From Marthasterias glacialis (lineage: Eukaryota; Echinodermata; Asteroidea; Forcipulatida; Asteriidae), in contig OU452226.1 of the NCBI GenBank assembly GCA_911728455.2, forward strand, positions 10,267,498 to 10,331,497: 64,000 bases of DNA. Reading direction: 5' to 3'. Positions 12,536 to 25,440 of the stretch are shown piece by piece. Both the position numbers and the translations under genes were made by a program. Positions within the stretch are counted from its first letter, which is position 1; each line of letters starts with the position of its first letter. Under the pieces are notes generated by a model. It did no database searches. It was not told where the DNA came from and saw nothing but the letters and a program-made list of their open reading frames with translations.

Positions 12536-15500
12536 ACCAAACGAAATATGTTGGGCTTATGGTTTTTTAAGTTGAGTTTGCAACCAACGTCAGACTAACT
12601 GCGTTGAATATTACGTGCGTTTTTGAACGCATGCCCGGTTGAAATGTTCACAAAGTAGAGGGTGACGAAGAGATTATATTTTCCTCAAGTAATTTTTGGC
12701 ACAATTTCCACGTAGACGTGAAGTTGTTTTTTTTATATCCATCGTTTTTGGATAAAGTCTTGACAAAAATACGGGCTGAAGTGTGGAGATATTTAGGAGC
12801 GGGGCAGAATTCATTTGTGCTCGATGTTACCTACGGAAAACATATAGGCCTAAATTGTATTTTAAAAAAATCAACCTGAAACTATAGGCCAAAAAGACAC
12901 TTCAAATAGGCATTACAGAAATGTCATTTGATTTCATGTCGTGAAGAGGTCACTGGATTGCGTGTATAAGAAAACGGGGTCTTGTCATAAATGTTGGAAC
13001 TTTTCCCCCTATTCTCTAGATGTTTATAGATTTTGTCAGGACATCATTTTAGGATTTTTTTTATTCGAGACTTTTGATTTTAATTGCAGCCTGTTGTCTA
13101 AGACTTCGCCCTTGAGGCGCGTGTTATCTGACAGCCGCAAATGTTGCCACCCCACCCGTCACACAGTCTATAGGGAGAAGCTCAGCATGTGTTCTCTTTT
13201 GGTTCAAAAATGTTTCTATTTTGTCAGATTTATCTGGCGTATGGGGTTGTTTTAACCCACAAAGTTCACCTTACGTTCCTGCTTATCCACTTCACAGTAT
13301 CTTGGGAAGGGGACATGATACTCTCTGGTGATTTGTATTTCCATCCGACGGATCGGATCCACCCGGGTGTGCCCAGTAGTCTGTTACAGTCGCGATAAGA
13401 GGCAGAGGCGAAACCTCGTCCTCAATCAACAGGAACAACCTCCTTCCCCACGATAAACACAAAAAGTTGGATCTTCCATCATGAACAAAATGGCTTCCTA
13501 TAATCCAATGCAGTTGAAACATGTTGAGATGTCATTGAAAAGAGCGGGTTTGTTTTTCATAAATCAGAAATCCCACAGAAGGAAACAAAACTTCAGGTTG
13601 AGATGTCTTCATGAGGTGGCATTTGTTGTGACAAATCACCCCCCCCCCCCCACATTTCTCTGTTGATATGATAAGCTGGGGGTGCTGTTGTTCGACGGCG
13701 TGCCACTTGTTTAGTGGCAAGTTGGCAATGATTGATCGCCATAGAATTCAAAGTGACCTTGTCATATTGGCAACAATTGCCCACATGTCTTAATCAGCTT
13801 GGCCAACAACGACAAATAAATTGCTTGTTTGCGTCAATTTCTGGGAGAGGGCATGTAGAGTTTGCCGGGTTAGCGCAGATCGAACATTATTCATTTCCGG
13901 CTGAGCGAGTGTAGGCTATATAGTTCGAGGAGGAAACTTCATAATTTACACTCCACAAGGCCGGTAGCGGCGGTGGTGGTGCGTGTGATGACGTCACAAG
14001 TTCTTTAGGGGGGAAGATCACAACGCTTTTGACAAGATTCTTTGCTCGATAACAGCTGTTTGTTTTAATTTTTGTTAAGAGTGGTAAACAAATAAGCCTA
14101 AGTTCTTTTAAACCTGTCTTGGAAAGTTGCCAGGCCACTTTTTTCGCCCACTTAGAGGATTTGTGATCGAGCCACCGATCACGGGGCAACGGGATCAAGT
14201 TGGCGGGACGGTTACAGATGCCTCTTCCCCCCACCCGGCTCCGATTCCGGCAGCGATGAGCCAATGGTTCAAATCGTTGTTTACAAGAATTATATGGGTT
14301 TAGCTACCGCAAGCTGTAGTGTAAGGAGAGCAGTTCAATGAGAACTGCATTTCCACGTTAAAAGAAGAACGGCAAATAAACACAGACAATATATTTAACT
14401 GTGTATAGTAATAAATAATAACTGTTATTTGTAAATACAACTAAATAGTTATGGTGGTATAGGGTATTTCAGAGCTGAAAATATTGATTGAAATACCAAT
14501 ATGGATATGCCCGATGGGGAATCGTTTAGGACTGTTGTTTTCCATATTATAGCAGAGCGTTGAAACGCTCTGCTATTATCTTGAAAAGGAGGAGAACGTG
14601 CCATTTTACCTCCTGTATCCACCCAAGGGGCGTGGCCATGATTCAGCATCGTGCATATCAAAATTTCACAACCCTAACTGTCTATCAAACATCCGTAATT
14701 TCATAACATGCCAACTAGCACGTCCATATTTTGGATTTTACTGATTTCCAGGTAACAAACCCTCGGTCCCCAGAGCACGCGGGGAAGGGCCAGCCCAGAT
14801 CCTCGGGGCCGGGCCCCCGTGTTGAAGTCGGTCCCAGCGCGGTGTGTAACAAAGTAATTCCGCCAAATCTCCTAGCGATGACTAAAACGTACTGACTCAA
14901 CACTGGGCAAACTGCCAGGTTATTGGTACGCGTTTCGTAAGATTCCCCATCAAAAAGAAAAAAAGAAAAAAAACATTTCATGTCCCAAGTTGGCTCAATT
15001 TAATCAGTGTAGAACGTCAGGAAAAGTTCACGGTGGGGACCTGCCTCGCAGTTGGTTCGTAGCTGCTTCAGCCAGGTGTAACACCATTCCAAGTTTGTAC
15101 GCTCTAAATGAAAATGATAAAAACGTGCTCGCTTGTCCCCAGTGAATATTGACCCACAGTCGAAAAATTCTGAAAAAAAAACCAATTTGCTGTGTGTGTG
15201 TATATATGTGTGAGTGCAAGAGATAACTAAGTAGATGAGCTGGTGGCATGTGAGATCAATTTGTTTTGATGCGTGCTCGATGTGTAATTGTGAAAGCAGA
15301 ACCTGTATAAGTTAGTCCGGTTCGGGGACTTAAAGTCAGCCCCAAACACGGAACTACCATAATAGTCACGATTGCGTTGGCTGGTAACCTTCATCATCAA
15401 CGCCATCACGTCAAACAGGCTTCGTTCAGATGGGAGTCAGGTTAACAGTTAACACCAATTTCATTCATAATAACTGCTTAATCACAACAAAGTACCCGGT

Positions 15501-16425
15501 AACTATAGTTCACCGGGTACGAAATTGGGCCCTCCACCTTTAACTGGGGTCCCGTCTGAACGTAGCCTGTTTACGTGATGACGTCGAGGAGATGTGTTTT
15601 CCACCTTTACCTGTACAACAACAATAACAACAACAAATAACTCGACATTGGTTCTCCTTTAGATTAAAACAAAATGTGGAATAACAATAAAAAGTCACCG
15701 TGTCCCTCAGACAATCAAAAATATCGCACAATCATGACGTTGGGCCAGTGAATATAGCTCATTTGAAATGATACACATTCAGTTACAAAAGCTCACAATG
15801 AACAGAAATGGAACAAGTAGCAACTTACATATAGGAGTACATGTCTAATTTTTTGAGGTCGGTGTCGTAATCGACATTTTAATCTTATCGGTTGAGCGAT
15901 ATGGTAAGAACAGAAAATATTGGGTTAGTCATAGTGTGTCAGTTTTTCTATTATTAGTTATTTCTGAAATGTTATTTCAATATTTGTCTCAGAATTGATG
16001 GGATGATAGTGAAAAAACATGCTGTTCGACACAAACTCCTTATTTTTTTCTTGTACAAACGCTGTTAAAATAGGCCTCTTTGTAAGTACTTAATTTCCTG
16101 AAATTAAGGGAACAGTGGTTCATCGGGGATGAAGAACGTTAATTTGGATTTGTCCAGCAGGTAAGCACTGTATTCTCAGTGCTTTCCCGAGTCCTGTTCC
16201 GAATGAACGGTATCAGTTCCAAATAGGCCTATTTGAAGCTCTTTCATTTCTCCTGGTATATAAAAAAATATTTAACAACAACAGATTTGTAAATTCTGAT
16301 ACTAACAATGGTTGTTATGTTTTTGTCCTTCAAGAATTTGATCGAGTCTTGTTATTTTCTGTCTTGTAGTAATTTTCCAGCTGTTCATTTCAGGGATACT
16401 TGTATACATTACGAAATAACATCCC
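12536..16425. other. Intergenic, no gene recognised
   Basis: No convincing exon. A perfect CRE-type palindrome TGACGTCA is at 13989-13996. A near-perfect palindrome, GTACCCGGT-AACTATAGTT-CACCGGGTAC, spans 15492-15520 and is followed by the 'aaattgggccct' end common to a MITE family in this window (see 22408-22618). A GC-rich stretch at 14765-14850 has no recognisable coding signal. Confidence 0.4.
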
Positions 16426-16426
16426 C

Positions 16427-16462
16427 TCTCTCCCTCTCTCTCTCTCTCTTTCTTTCTTTCTC
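16427..16462. repeat. (CT)n microsatellite
   Basis: A CT-rich tract with CTTT units at its end, about 140 bp upstream of the CCAAT/TATA promoter at 16.6 kb. Such tracts can act as GAGA-like elements; here that is only a possibility. Confidence 0.75.
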
Positions 16463-16600
16463 CTAACCCGTCCCTAGAGTTTCCATTGCCCTCAGAATGA
16501 CTTCACCTGCGAGGGGGGATTGGCAATCGTTTATCTCCGTGCTGCCTTCACGTCGGTGGTTGGAGACTGGAGACGCGGTTTGACTGGAAAGTTCCGAGAG

Positions 16601-16709
16601 CCAATCACAGCGGCCGGTTGGTTCTTTATATAACTTGCTTATTTTGGTGGTGTCACAACATAACCTTGCGGAACTTGGAACCACAGTTTCGTCTTGAAAA
16701 AGAAAAAAA
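16601..16709 (+). promoter_or_regulatory. CCAAT/TATA promoter with an orphan non-coding first exon
   Basis: CCAATCACAG at 16601 and TATATAA at 16627-16633 have typical promoter spacing. Transcription would start near 16657 and produce an ATG-free leader that ends at a good donor, AAAAAAA|GTGAGT (16710). No downstream coding exon was identified before 27 kb. It may be the first exon of an unrecognised gene or a distant alternative first exon of the SLC27A gene at 40.6 kb. Confidence 0.4.
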
Positions 16710-17814
16710 GTGAGTACTCTCTGTTTGTATAATTATATGCGTGGAATTTGATATCTAGCATTTGATGTCCTCAATAACCCTCATAGACCATTAATCACGA
16801 TGCAGTCATCTTGTTTCCCATCCCATTCAAAGCATTTCATGCAAACCGAGGCTGAAAGGGAAAATAGTCTGTTCTCGTGTGTTTTAACGAGAATTGGTGC
16901 AATATTATTGTCAACTATAGCATATTAGGGTATTTTTAGAGACGGCTGCAGTGTGCGATGGTCTATTGCGCCAGATATTTTCAGCATCGAAAATGACGGA
17001 CAATCAGCTGGTATCGTTCAGGATATTATGCTTTCTCCCATTTATGAATAGCTAAAGATAAGTTATAATAGTATTTGTTGTTATATTATACGACTAAGAA
17101 CAATTATGCAACAAAGTGTATAGTAACTAATGACCGAAGTCTTATTAGACGCGTTTGTTTAACGAAATTGTTTCTGTAGTTATTTTTGTTTTTACTATAT
17201 TAGATGACAGTTTATTATAATTGCATCAAAGATACATAGTATTATTTTGGTTTTGGCTTGGACCTCTTCCGAGTTCTAGTAGCTTATCATGGGTGTAAGG
17301 ACACAACCCCAAAATATGACATTCTTGTGTACTTTTGTTGTTGTTATTTTTGACTTTTTGGGGGTAAATATTATTTATCTATGATATTATACTATTTTAA
17401 TCAAAACTTCAAAATTAAATTTATCGACTTTGTTTTCTTCTTTAACCATCACTCTTCTGGATAGCTCAGGTCTCATTTATTGATTCCTTCATTGACCATG
17501 ACTAGTTTTTTCTGCTTCCAATTCTTTAATCATTCACTCATTTATTTGGATTGGATAACCTTTTTAAAAAGATATATAGGTAAATCGATAATGCATTAAT
17601 ATATGCGTCATCGGTTCCTGATGTTCATACATGGATCATTAGTGCACTTATTGTGTGGGCTCGCCACCACCCTCTCCCCCCAGCCTGCATGTCAAATTTA
17701 GTTCATTTAAAAAGAGGAAAAAATAAAAAGGTAATTGACACTTTATTCGAGAAAAAGGGGCTTTTAATGCATCTAATTGAAGGGGATTACTGGCACACCC
17801 AAGACCTGTTGTTT

Positions 17815-18045
17815 TTATCACCGATGTGTGTCAAGCACTGTACTTTCCCCCGAGTCCTGTGAAAACAAATCCACAGGCATGCTATTACTCGGGTGGGATT
17901 CGAGCCCACGACCTTTGCCATTCTGGAGCAGATGTCTTCCCACTAGAATACCACCCGAGTAAATTTTCATGTGGAATGTTTTGTTGACAGGACTCGGGAA
18001 AGTACCGAGTACACAGTGCTGAGCACAGTTTGTTTGTGGGTAAAA
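17815..18045. repeat. Fold-back element with a tRNA-derived SINE head in its centre
   Basis: The minus strand at 17884-17963 reads as a tRNA-like SINE head with an A box (GGTGGTATTCTAGTGG) and B box (GGGCTCGAATCCC). It is flanked by an inverted repeat: caagcactgtacttt...cgagtcctgt at about 17830-17862 against acaggactcgggaaagtac...agtgct at about 17989-18024. The outer sequence ends in AATAATATTATTTATCCCTGAT, a tail also seen near 49095. A partial arm (cactgtattctcagtgctttcccgagtcctgt) recurs at 16167-16198. Confidence 0.6.
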
Positions 18046-19818
18046 CGCAAATAATATTATTTATCCCTGATCTTTATCTATTAAATAATTAGTGTTTCAT
18101 TTTGCATTAAACTCCCCCCAACCCTCTTTCGAAGGCGTTTTCTCGCCAGCCCACTCCAAAGATGGGCACAGGCCAATGATCGCATCGTGTGTTTATGACT
18201 AACTGTTCAATCTGTATCGTCGTAACTCTCTTATTTACTTTCTGTTCCCCGCTTACTATGTTTGTACTGCTCTTATTTCATTATAAAATAAAACAATTAC
18301 TGCTTTGAAGTCAGCGGCGACGGCAGACTCTATCATAATAATAATTATTACTGTTTTAACTTGTATTATTAAATTATTTTTAAAGGGAGTTATACGACTC
18401 TTATATTGCATACTCCAAAAAACATCACTTCCGCCATTACAAAAGCCACCTAAGCTTATTTACAAAATAATGGAACAATGCAATCGTTTTTTTATATTTA
18501 TTCATTTTATTTTAAATGGGGGGGGGGGCAGAAATTTGGTTGATCTGCTTTTCCTCAAAATGTTCAGACGGAAGCATTTCTCATGGCCACGCACCACTGA
18601 AATCAAAGAGGGGCTTAAGGGGGATAGCCCAACCACGTGCCCGCCCAGTGCCCACCCCAACTTAATCCCTGGCGATTGTCGATATCAGGTGTTTCCTCAT
18701 TGCCCTTAGTCCTCTTTCAGTTAAGCGCAGGACTTGTTCGACACGAACCGGGGCCTATCGGGTTACAGTCCCTACCTGATTAGGCCTGTACATCTCGAGG
18801 TTTTCCGGCACTCGTTACCCCATCTGCGGTTTTCCTCCCACATCTAAAACAGGGGCCCCGTGCTCACGTTGTTGTAAACTTTCAAAACATGACGCACAGG
18901 TCTGTGTTTGACGTTGTCATGTTTTTTTTTGTATCGAATAAGCGGATGTTTTTATAACATTTGGAGTTTCAGCAACATCTCATAAACTTTGCATGTGGAC
19001 CCATGTGATATAACTGTATTAATGCGCAATATCAATACATTTGTACAAATTAACTTAACCTTGTTCCCCTTACCAAGTGGAAGGTCATAAATTAATTTTT
19101 TAGAAGTATTACATTGTCTTTTGGGGTAAGATTTATTCTTATGACATCACAAAACAGCGCCCCCACTAATTCGCGAAGTAAACGGGCAAGTGACGACATA
19201 ATAAATAACCGATATGAGCGATAACGCTACAAAAGTAATCTTTAATGGTTCCTTAATACCGCGGTGCTTTCTTGATCAAGTTACACTTATATGAATGGTT
19301 TGAATCCACTCAGTTTCCAACCACTCCGGCTCAGGGTGGGTCCGCCGTATCACCTAAGCCCCCAACATACCTCCTCCTACCGTGACTTGACGTCCCACCC
19401 TGCCCTTAATTGGTCTAGCAATCAACACATCGTGGTAACAATAAGCTGTATTTTGTGCAGGCCGGCCTTCTCATGTCTCTGTTGAAGATCATGTTCTATC
19501 AATCTTTCGTCTGCAATACTGAAACCGCGTGATATTAATACCGGGGTCTTAGGTAATTAATATGCCCATAGGGTTGTGATTTATCCCACAGAGCGAAGGC
19601 TGCGTAATTGACAGTGTCCAAACTTAAAGATCTAATAGCAGAAACTGGTTCTTAAATTATTTGCCGAGCAAAAGACTAAACCGTGTTTATCTTACGTTAG
19701 TTCGTAACCCATTTCAGCTTAGCAAGTACACCTAAATCGGTACTGGACCCAAACGAAAGAGTTTACGACTATGTTAAGGTTTGGAAAAACGCAGGTTTGT
19801 TTTTCATCCAAGAAAACT
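18046..19818. other. Intergenic with repeat-like segments
   Basis: No gene recognised. The segment 18735-18860 contains 'ttttcctcccacatctaaaac', a string resembling a repeat motif I associate with marine deuterostome genomes; a related 'ttttcctccca' lies at 28929. Poly-G at 18518-18527. Confidence 0.4.
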
Positions 19819-20191
19819 TTAAAGTTGCATGGCCCGATTTTCGACGAAATAATTTATTTCATTTTGACAGGCAGAACGAACTTTGACAGATGACGCTGTT
19901 TCAAAACGATACAAAAACATTCGCATATGGCACGGACAATGCACAAAATGCATCAAATATGCACGATATTGTTTGTGCATGGCTAATGGACGTGAGAAAA
20001 TGTCGGTATCTCCACAATAATTATTTTCTTTTCGATCTTCCTTTTTAAATTTACAACCAGTACCACTAATCATTACCACAGTTTTTCGTGCAGTGCCTCA
20101 AATAAAACCTTATAACGTTTTCGAATCTATCAAAGTAGCTCTTTAAATTTAAAATATAAGTTTATGGGTCAAGTCGACCTTGCATCTTTAA
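19819..20191. repeat. TTAA-flanked MITE family 2, copy 1
   Basis: A 373-bp element bounded by TTAA on both sides. Left end AAAGTTGCATGGCCCGATTTTC; right end, read inward, starts TTAAAG and contains a CCCGA-like core, a short imperfect terminal inverted repeat. A second full-length copy is at 35089-35458, with partial copies near 31040-31530 and, inverted, 51320-51570. Shared internal blocks include gacagatga-cgctgtttcaaaa and tggacgtgagaaaatgtcgg. Non-coding. Confidence 0.65.
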
Positions 20192-20780
20192 AAACAATCT
20201 TAAAAAGTATAACTTGTTGAACATGCTTTTCTTTTCGACCGTTTGACAGTGACTTTATTAAATAAAACATCTAACGTTTAATACTAATCGGGGAATTTAT
20301 TTGGTATCAATTTCTTATAAAACAACGGATCAGCATTCACGTCAATGACGCATAAACGTTTCCTTTTTCTCTGAATCGGTAAAATGTTTTGTGGAAATAA
20401 CTTTCCAGAAAGATTAGCAGAGTTTAATTTTGGAAGGATCACCCTAACAGACGCACATTTTCTTGTAAGACATTCTCCCAAAAGAGCACAAGTCCAACGA
20501 GGTCCCATTTTTACTTCACGTGTTCAACTATTCAGGGAAAATCCTCTGACGGGAAAAATACACGGCTAGAAATTCTTGTTTGCGGCGAGAATGAAGAAAG
20601 TTAACTTTGAGTTGTAAAGAATTCCTGGAAAAGCAAGCAAGAACATTTTCTCCATTGAATGTAATTCCTCACACAAAGAAGCTTTACACGTTTAACATGA
20701 AGTCACGGGGATTTCCTTACCTTACTCCAAATCCATACGAGTTGCATACAGCTCGTTTTTCTTTGATGATTTTGATGAAG

Positions 20781-20998
20781 AAAAGTTTAATAATTGGACT
20801 TGGGTTTTACAAACGTCGTTTAAAGACTGAGGTCTTTTCAGAATTAAAAGTTACTGTCATGAGAAATGCTTTTAAACGATGAAATGGGTGATTTTGGGGT
20901 AAAATTATACACAACAAACGTATATGCCAGCTTTGGAGTCGAAAACGGCAGACACGACGACTGTGACGCAATGATTTATCAACAGTCCCTAATTTCAT
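20781..20998 (-). repeat. Dispersed repeat family 3, inverted copy
   Basis: The reverse strand carries the block GATAAATCATTGCGTCAC ... CATTTCATCGTTTAAAAGCATTTC ... AAGTCCAATTATTAAAC, also found at about 23908-24122 and 49897-50098. About 215 bp, non-coding, with no clear terminal repeats. Confidence 0.55.
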
Positions 20999-21215
20999 AA
21001 AGCCTGTAAGCAGCCATTTGCTGCTAACGGAGAGGCCATTAGCAGACTTTCAATTTCATAAAAACTGCCAACCCTTAGTAAAGCAAAAGGCACGCTAACT
21101 TGCCGGCAGTTTCTGTAAGCAGACGAGTGACGCAGTCCATTGTGAACGCGCGCACGCGCTGTCAAATCTCCTTGGTCATTGCTTACCCATGCTTTTCTTC
21201 CATTAAGTCCAAATA
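20995..21215. repeat. Dispersed repeat family 4 (ctaatttcataaagcctgtaagcag end)
   Basis: Starts with aatttcataaagcctgtaagcagc and contains ccggcagtttctgtaagcag and cgcagtccattgtgaacgcgcg. An inverted relative is at 22408-22618, ending tgcttacgggctttatgaaattgggccct, and diverged copies occur at 48714-48955 and 33810-34000. Probably a MITE family with internal short inverted repeats. Confidence 0.5.
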
Positions 21216-22407
21216 TTTTTTCACCAGTAAACATTTTTGTGTGTGTGTGAAAATGCATGTCTTTGCACGCTTTGTGGCACCTTGGCTTCCAATCACGGAC
21301 CGTACGTTGCTTCGACGCTACATGGAAACAAAATTGTGCGCTTAAAAAGACTCCCAATGTTTGAAAACGCGCGAGACTTGGACGGTCTGCTGCCAGCGAT
21401 TGAAATCTCGGAATGGCATATATTTAGGTATAGGCAGTGTTCCCAAATCCCTCATTGACGGTAGGTACGAACGGAAACAAAAACACGCACTCACCATTAT
21501 AACTCACCCGTGAATTGCTTTCAACAGAGGACAGAGAATGAACTTCTAGAACTTTCTTGGAACGGCAAGGGTTTTTTTTTTGTCGAGCTGAATATTTTCC
21601 AACTTTGGCAACCATTATTGTGATGATGGAAGCGCGTGCCTCAAACTAATGCAATAATGACCTTCTCACAGTGCAAACTTAATTGTTCACATCAACTTGA
21701 ATCAACCGAAGCCAGTGAAAACACTTTATCACCCCATCATGCGCTGTCAAAAAATCCCCCCTTGATGTTTGTCAACATGACAGGGGTGTTGCACCATAGC
21801 GGGAGATCGGTTGTGTTTTCGGGTGTCTTTTAGAGTCCTTGTTGCTTAAACAGCTCAACGCAAGAGGGGTTCAATCAGAGTTTACGGAAATCAGAGCACC
21901 ACCATCCGGGTTTCACTCCCAAGCCGTTGGGTGTACTACGGCGTATCTCTGACAAATATGAACGATGACTCAGAGAATGAGTGCCGTAATGTGGGAGAGG
22001 GTTGGGGGTTGGGGGTTGATGTAGAGACTGATCGGGGAAATATCCCAAATCATAAAAAAAAATGTTTCGCATACGGAGAAATGACTGTTCTTCAGTGGGC
22101 CCCAACTGAACCTAAATCCAGATCTGTTAACTTAGTTTAGGCCTATATTTGTTTTCTTCTTTTTAGTTTGTTTCGCCCATAGTCCTACATATCAGTCATT
22201 TTCTCTTCTTTTCTTCTTGTAATGATTGATTTACAAGAAGCAACCTTGTAAGACCTTCCTATAAGACATTCGTCCTATCCACTGAAAGTGCTGCCATTTT
22301 AGAATTGCAAAGGTGACCTCTACACCGGTATTTGTTTCCTCTTATTTTATCTAGGTGAGGGGTGTGGGGCTGGATATGGGTGCTTACTATAGCAGAAGAA
22401 TATTCGT
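21216..22407. other. Intergenic, nothing recognised
   Basis: No exon-like structure; several short open frames lack any known motif. Confidence 0.4.
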
Positions 22408-22618
22408 AAGCAAAAGTGTATTTCATAAACGATGGAGAAGATTTGACAGCGCGTGTGAGCGTTCACAATGGTTTTGCACTGTTGCGTCACTCATCTGTGT
22501 ACATATAGAACTGCCGGCAAGCTAGCTTACGGTTAGCAGTGTTTATGAAGAAGAAAGTCTACTAATGGCCGCTCGGTAAGCAGACAACTTCTGCTTACGG
22601 GCTTTATGAAATTGGGCC
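22408..22618 (-). repeat. Dispersed repeat family 4, inverted copy
   Basis: Reverse complement matches the 20995-21215 element in several blocks: the aaagcc-c-gtaagcag end, ctgccggcaagctagc, and gacagcgcg...cgttcacaatgg. The two copies lie about 1.2 kb apart in opposite orientation. Confidence 0.5.
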
Positions 22619-23907
22619 CTGGTTTCAGTCATATACTTTGCCGAAGTGTAGAGACTCCTTTACAGGGACTGACCACCCGCAAGAACACGGTACATAAAAA
22701 GCCAAGGTTTGCGAATGGAAACCGTCCGAGTGGTGTACCGCATGATCCCCATGTAGATTACGCCAGATGAAGCAGTCAACTCCATCTGGAGTTGCAAGCA
22801 GCGGTTGATTAGTATCTTGATTGAAACGGATCATAACGTTGAATTCTTTCCATACTCTCGGCCATACCCGCCCGATTTACAAGCATTACGGGCGCGATTA
22901 CGTGTATACACGGGATGGTGGCCCTAATGCACGACAAAACCCTGGCCCGTAGCCAGTTTCGCCTGCCGTGTTTTTCCTCTCTCACTCTCCACCGGGATCC
23001 CGGTATCTCTTCCCCCAAGAGAAAGTCTAAGTAATTAGGAAGTTGGCATAGGACTTCGAGTTTAATGCCCGTGTTCAAGAGTGTGTCGCCCAGCACTCGG
23101 GGACAAAGTTATAATTGAGATTTCAAATTCCGTGAGGACCTGTCATCGTTTTATGACTTGTAGATTTTTCAACTTTCTATAACACAACGGCCTGATCTCC
23201 CCTAAGTGAACCCTGCTAGGTCAGTGTGTCGTGGGGGCTTTGGTTGACAAGGTATACCAAGTGGGATCTAACATAAGCCGAGAGTAATACCTACTCAACA
23301 CGAACATACCACTGATTGCTATCACATCGGGTGATACAGGCCCATGTATCATTATGCTAGAGCTATACAGATAATCCTGACCAAGACGCAGATTTTTTTT
23401 TTAGACAGGTCCCCCAACCCCCGTAAAATTGATTGACTTATTTAGGCTATATGATTTTAATCTACGGGTTTGCAGTTATGAATGAAATCAAAGCAAACGC
23501 TGACATGATTTATGATCTGTAGAAAGAGTTTACACTTTTCACCCTGCATGTTTGGTCGTGTTCCCTGGATTCAAAAGCCATCGTGAAAACTGAGTTATAC
23601 GTGATACAGGAGCCAGAGTATCTTCTGGTCTCGCTTTGGTTACACTTACCCTTTCGGCTTCTGGCTCTGGCTATAAGGCTCCGTCAGTCATTATGAAAAT
23701 TATACGTTTTTGGTACGGAGATTCAAGCAGGCGGCCGGAGCCTAAGCTGGAGCCCAAGACGAAGCCGTCATTTCGAAAAGGCCTATTGACCCGGATATGA
23801 GATTTACACTCTGTGAAAAGTTGGGCAAACACGGATGATGATTTGTCCAGTGTTAATCATCGTTGGTCATCATAAAAGGCTGGGCAGTATTTTTCCGCAT
23901 GTGCATA
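22619..23907. other. Intergenic with a balanced-composition segment of unknown origin
   Basis: Positions 22625-22834 on the minus strand give an uninterrupted 69-codon frame with a varied composition (Trp, His, Cys included), less AT-biased than the surroundings, but with no motif or splice context I can support. The segment 23620-23780 has inverted 'cttcggctt/gaagccg' ends like those of repeats at 34960-35080 and 58170-58300. Confidence 0.35.
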
Positions 23908-24122
23908 TCCTCTTGATAAGTCATTACGTCCCACGCGTGCGTATCTGCTCCACGCCCAAGTTGTTTCTACTTAAACCGGCTCTAAAGCTGGCAATACGTC
24001 GTGTGTTATTTTACAAAAATCACCAATTTCGTCGTTCAAAAGCATTTCTGATGACAGGAACTATTAATTCTGACCTTTGTCTTTGAGAAGAACGTATGGA
24101 AAAACCCAAATCCAATTATTAA
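23908..24122 (+). repeat. Dispersed repeat family 3, direct copy
   Basis: Block GATAAGTCATTACGTCCC...GCGTATCTGC...CACCAATTTCGTCGTTCAAAAGCATTTC...AATCCAATTATTAAAT matches 49897-50098 directly and 20781-20998 inversely. Confidence 0.55.
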
Positions 24123-24345
24123 ATTTTTCTAGCATAAACCATCAAATAAAAAAGGATCATTTGTCGACTAGCGGCCTGTAGTATTAACTTGTACTCATGT
24201 TCAAACGCATGTGTTGGGTAGCAGACAATATCGACCTCCAGTCGAAAAAACCGTCCTTTTGCAAACTTGGCGTATGGCTGTTGAAGTAAATCATTTCTGT
24301 GAGAATAAAAGTTACCCAAACCTATGTTACAAAACCGTTCACAGT

Positions 24346-24689
24346 TTAAAGCCCAGCTCAACATTAAAGAAAACCATAAATCTACCTTACATGGTATAAA
24401 GATAATGATGGTAAAGACAACTGTCCTTGAAATATTTCTGCCTGAAGTGTTATCGTTTTTAAATAATAAATGAAATAAGATCAAAAATTGGTTTTCATCT
24501 CAGTGAGACGAAAACTCTGTCTATTGGAATGTATACAAAAATGCTGAATGCATTTTTACCGTTTTCTCGCAAATTAAACAACGAAATGAGCTGAAATTTT
24601 CACAGTTTGGTTTTATTAAATATATCTTGATTTGTGCAAAGAATGGAAGCATTTACAGTCAGTTTACCAATGTAGGGCTGGGGCTTTAA
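24346..24689. repeat. TTAA-flanked MITE family 1, copy A
   Basis: 344 bp, bounded by TTAA. Terminal inverted repeats AAAGCCCAGCTCAACATT and ...AGGGCTGGGGCTTT. Internal landmarks are ccttgaaatatttctgcctga, a ctcagtgagacg mini-palindrome and gaatgcatttttaccgttttctcgcaaa. Other copies: 37251-37597 (inverted), 46396-46740, 53125-53434. Confidence 0.8.
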
Positions 24690-25440
24690 AGACAGTGGAA
24701 AACAAATTAAAACTTTTGAAATGATTGGACGTAAGGATATATGTTATTATCCACCGAACAAACAAGATCCGAAAGTGATGTGGATTGGACTTGAAACCGG
24801 GCCCTCTGCGTGACAGAGCTTGGCTCGATAAACCAGTTTTTTGTTTTTTGGTTTTTGTTTTCCCCCATCGCCAAGAAAATTCTTTGCTGAGTTAAGTCCA
24901 TTCCACTTTCGCCCACTTTTAGTTTGAAATAAAATATTACCAAAAGAGGCACAATTTATTTGTCGATATTTTGGAAACTTCAATCCCTAATATGGAAACG
25001 AAGAAAAAAAAATTGAAATGTGTAATCGTTATGACTTCCTCTTTAAAAAGTTCGTTGTCCCCGGTGGCCTGAAAATAATACGAGTGCAGCTGACAACATT
25101 ACATTTGTATTGATAACTGTTATGAGATTATTCACCGTTAAAAACAAGATAGAGCCACGTAAAATCCACACCGTGCTGATATCTCAACGACTCCAAAATA
25201 AACATGTGACAACTGGCCTCTATAAAACTCGCTGACATTATCGTTCAAATTGAAGTTTTTAATGCCGTGATGATTGCGAACTGACGTGTTTATGAGTTGT
25301 TATTGGAAATTTCAAATGGATTGTTAAACACGGGTTTGGAAAAGTATACTCATTTCGATCCCATGTTTGTGACTCATGCGATCTAGTGGCTCATGTTTTA
25401 GAGAAAGTGACATAGCGTACAACGAATGTTTCGTTTTATA
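24690..25440. other. Intergenic, nothing recognised
   Basis: AT-rich, no supportable exon, regulatory cluster or repeat. Confidence 0.4.

Noticed and set aside
13887..14264. 125-codon minus-strand frame with a Pro-rich run, and a GC-richer plus-strand stretch at 14150-14290
   Set aside because: No family resemblance; the plus-strand alternative lacks a start, a donor and any recognisable motif.
22625..23096. Two overlapping minus-strand frames with balanced composition
   Set aside because: No start context, splice sites or motifs allow a gene model; kept only as a remark on composition.
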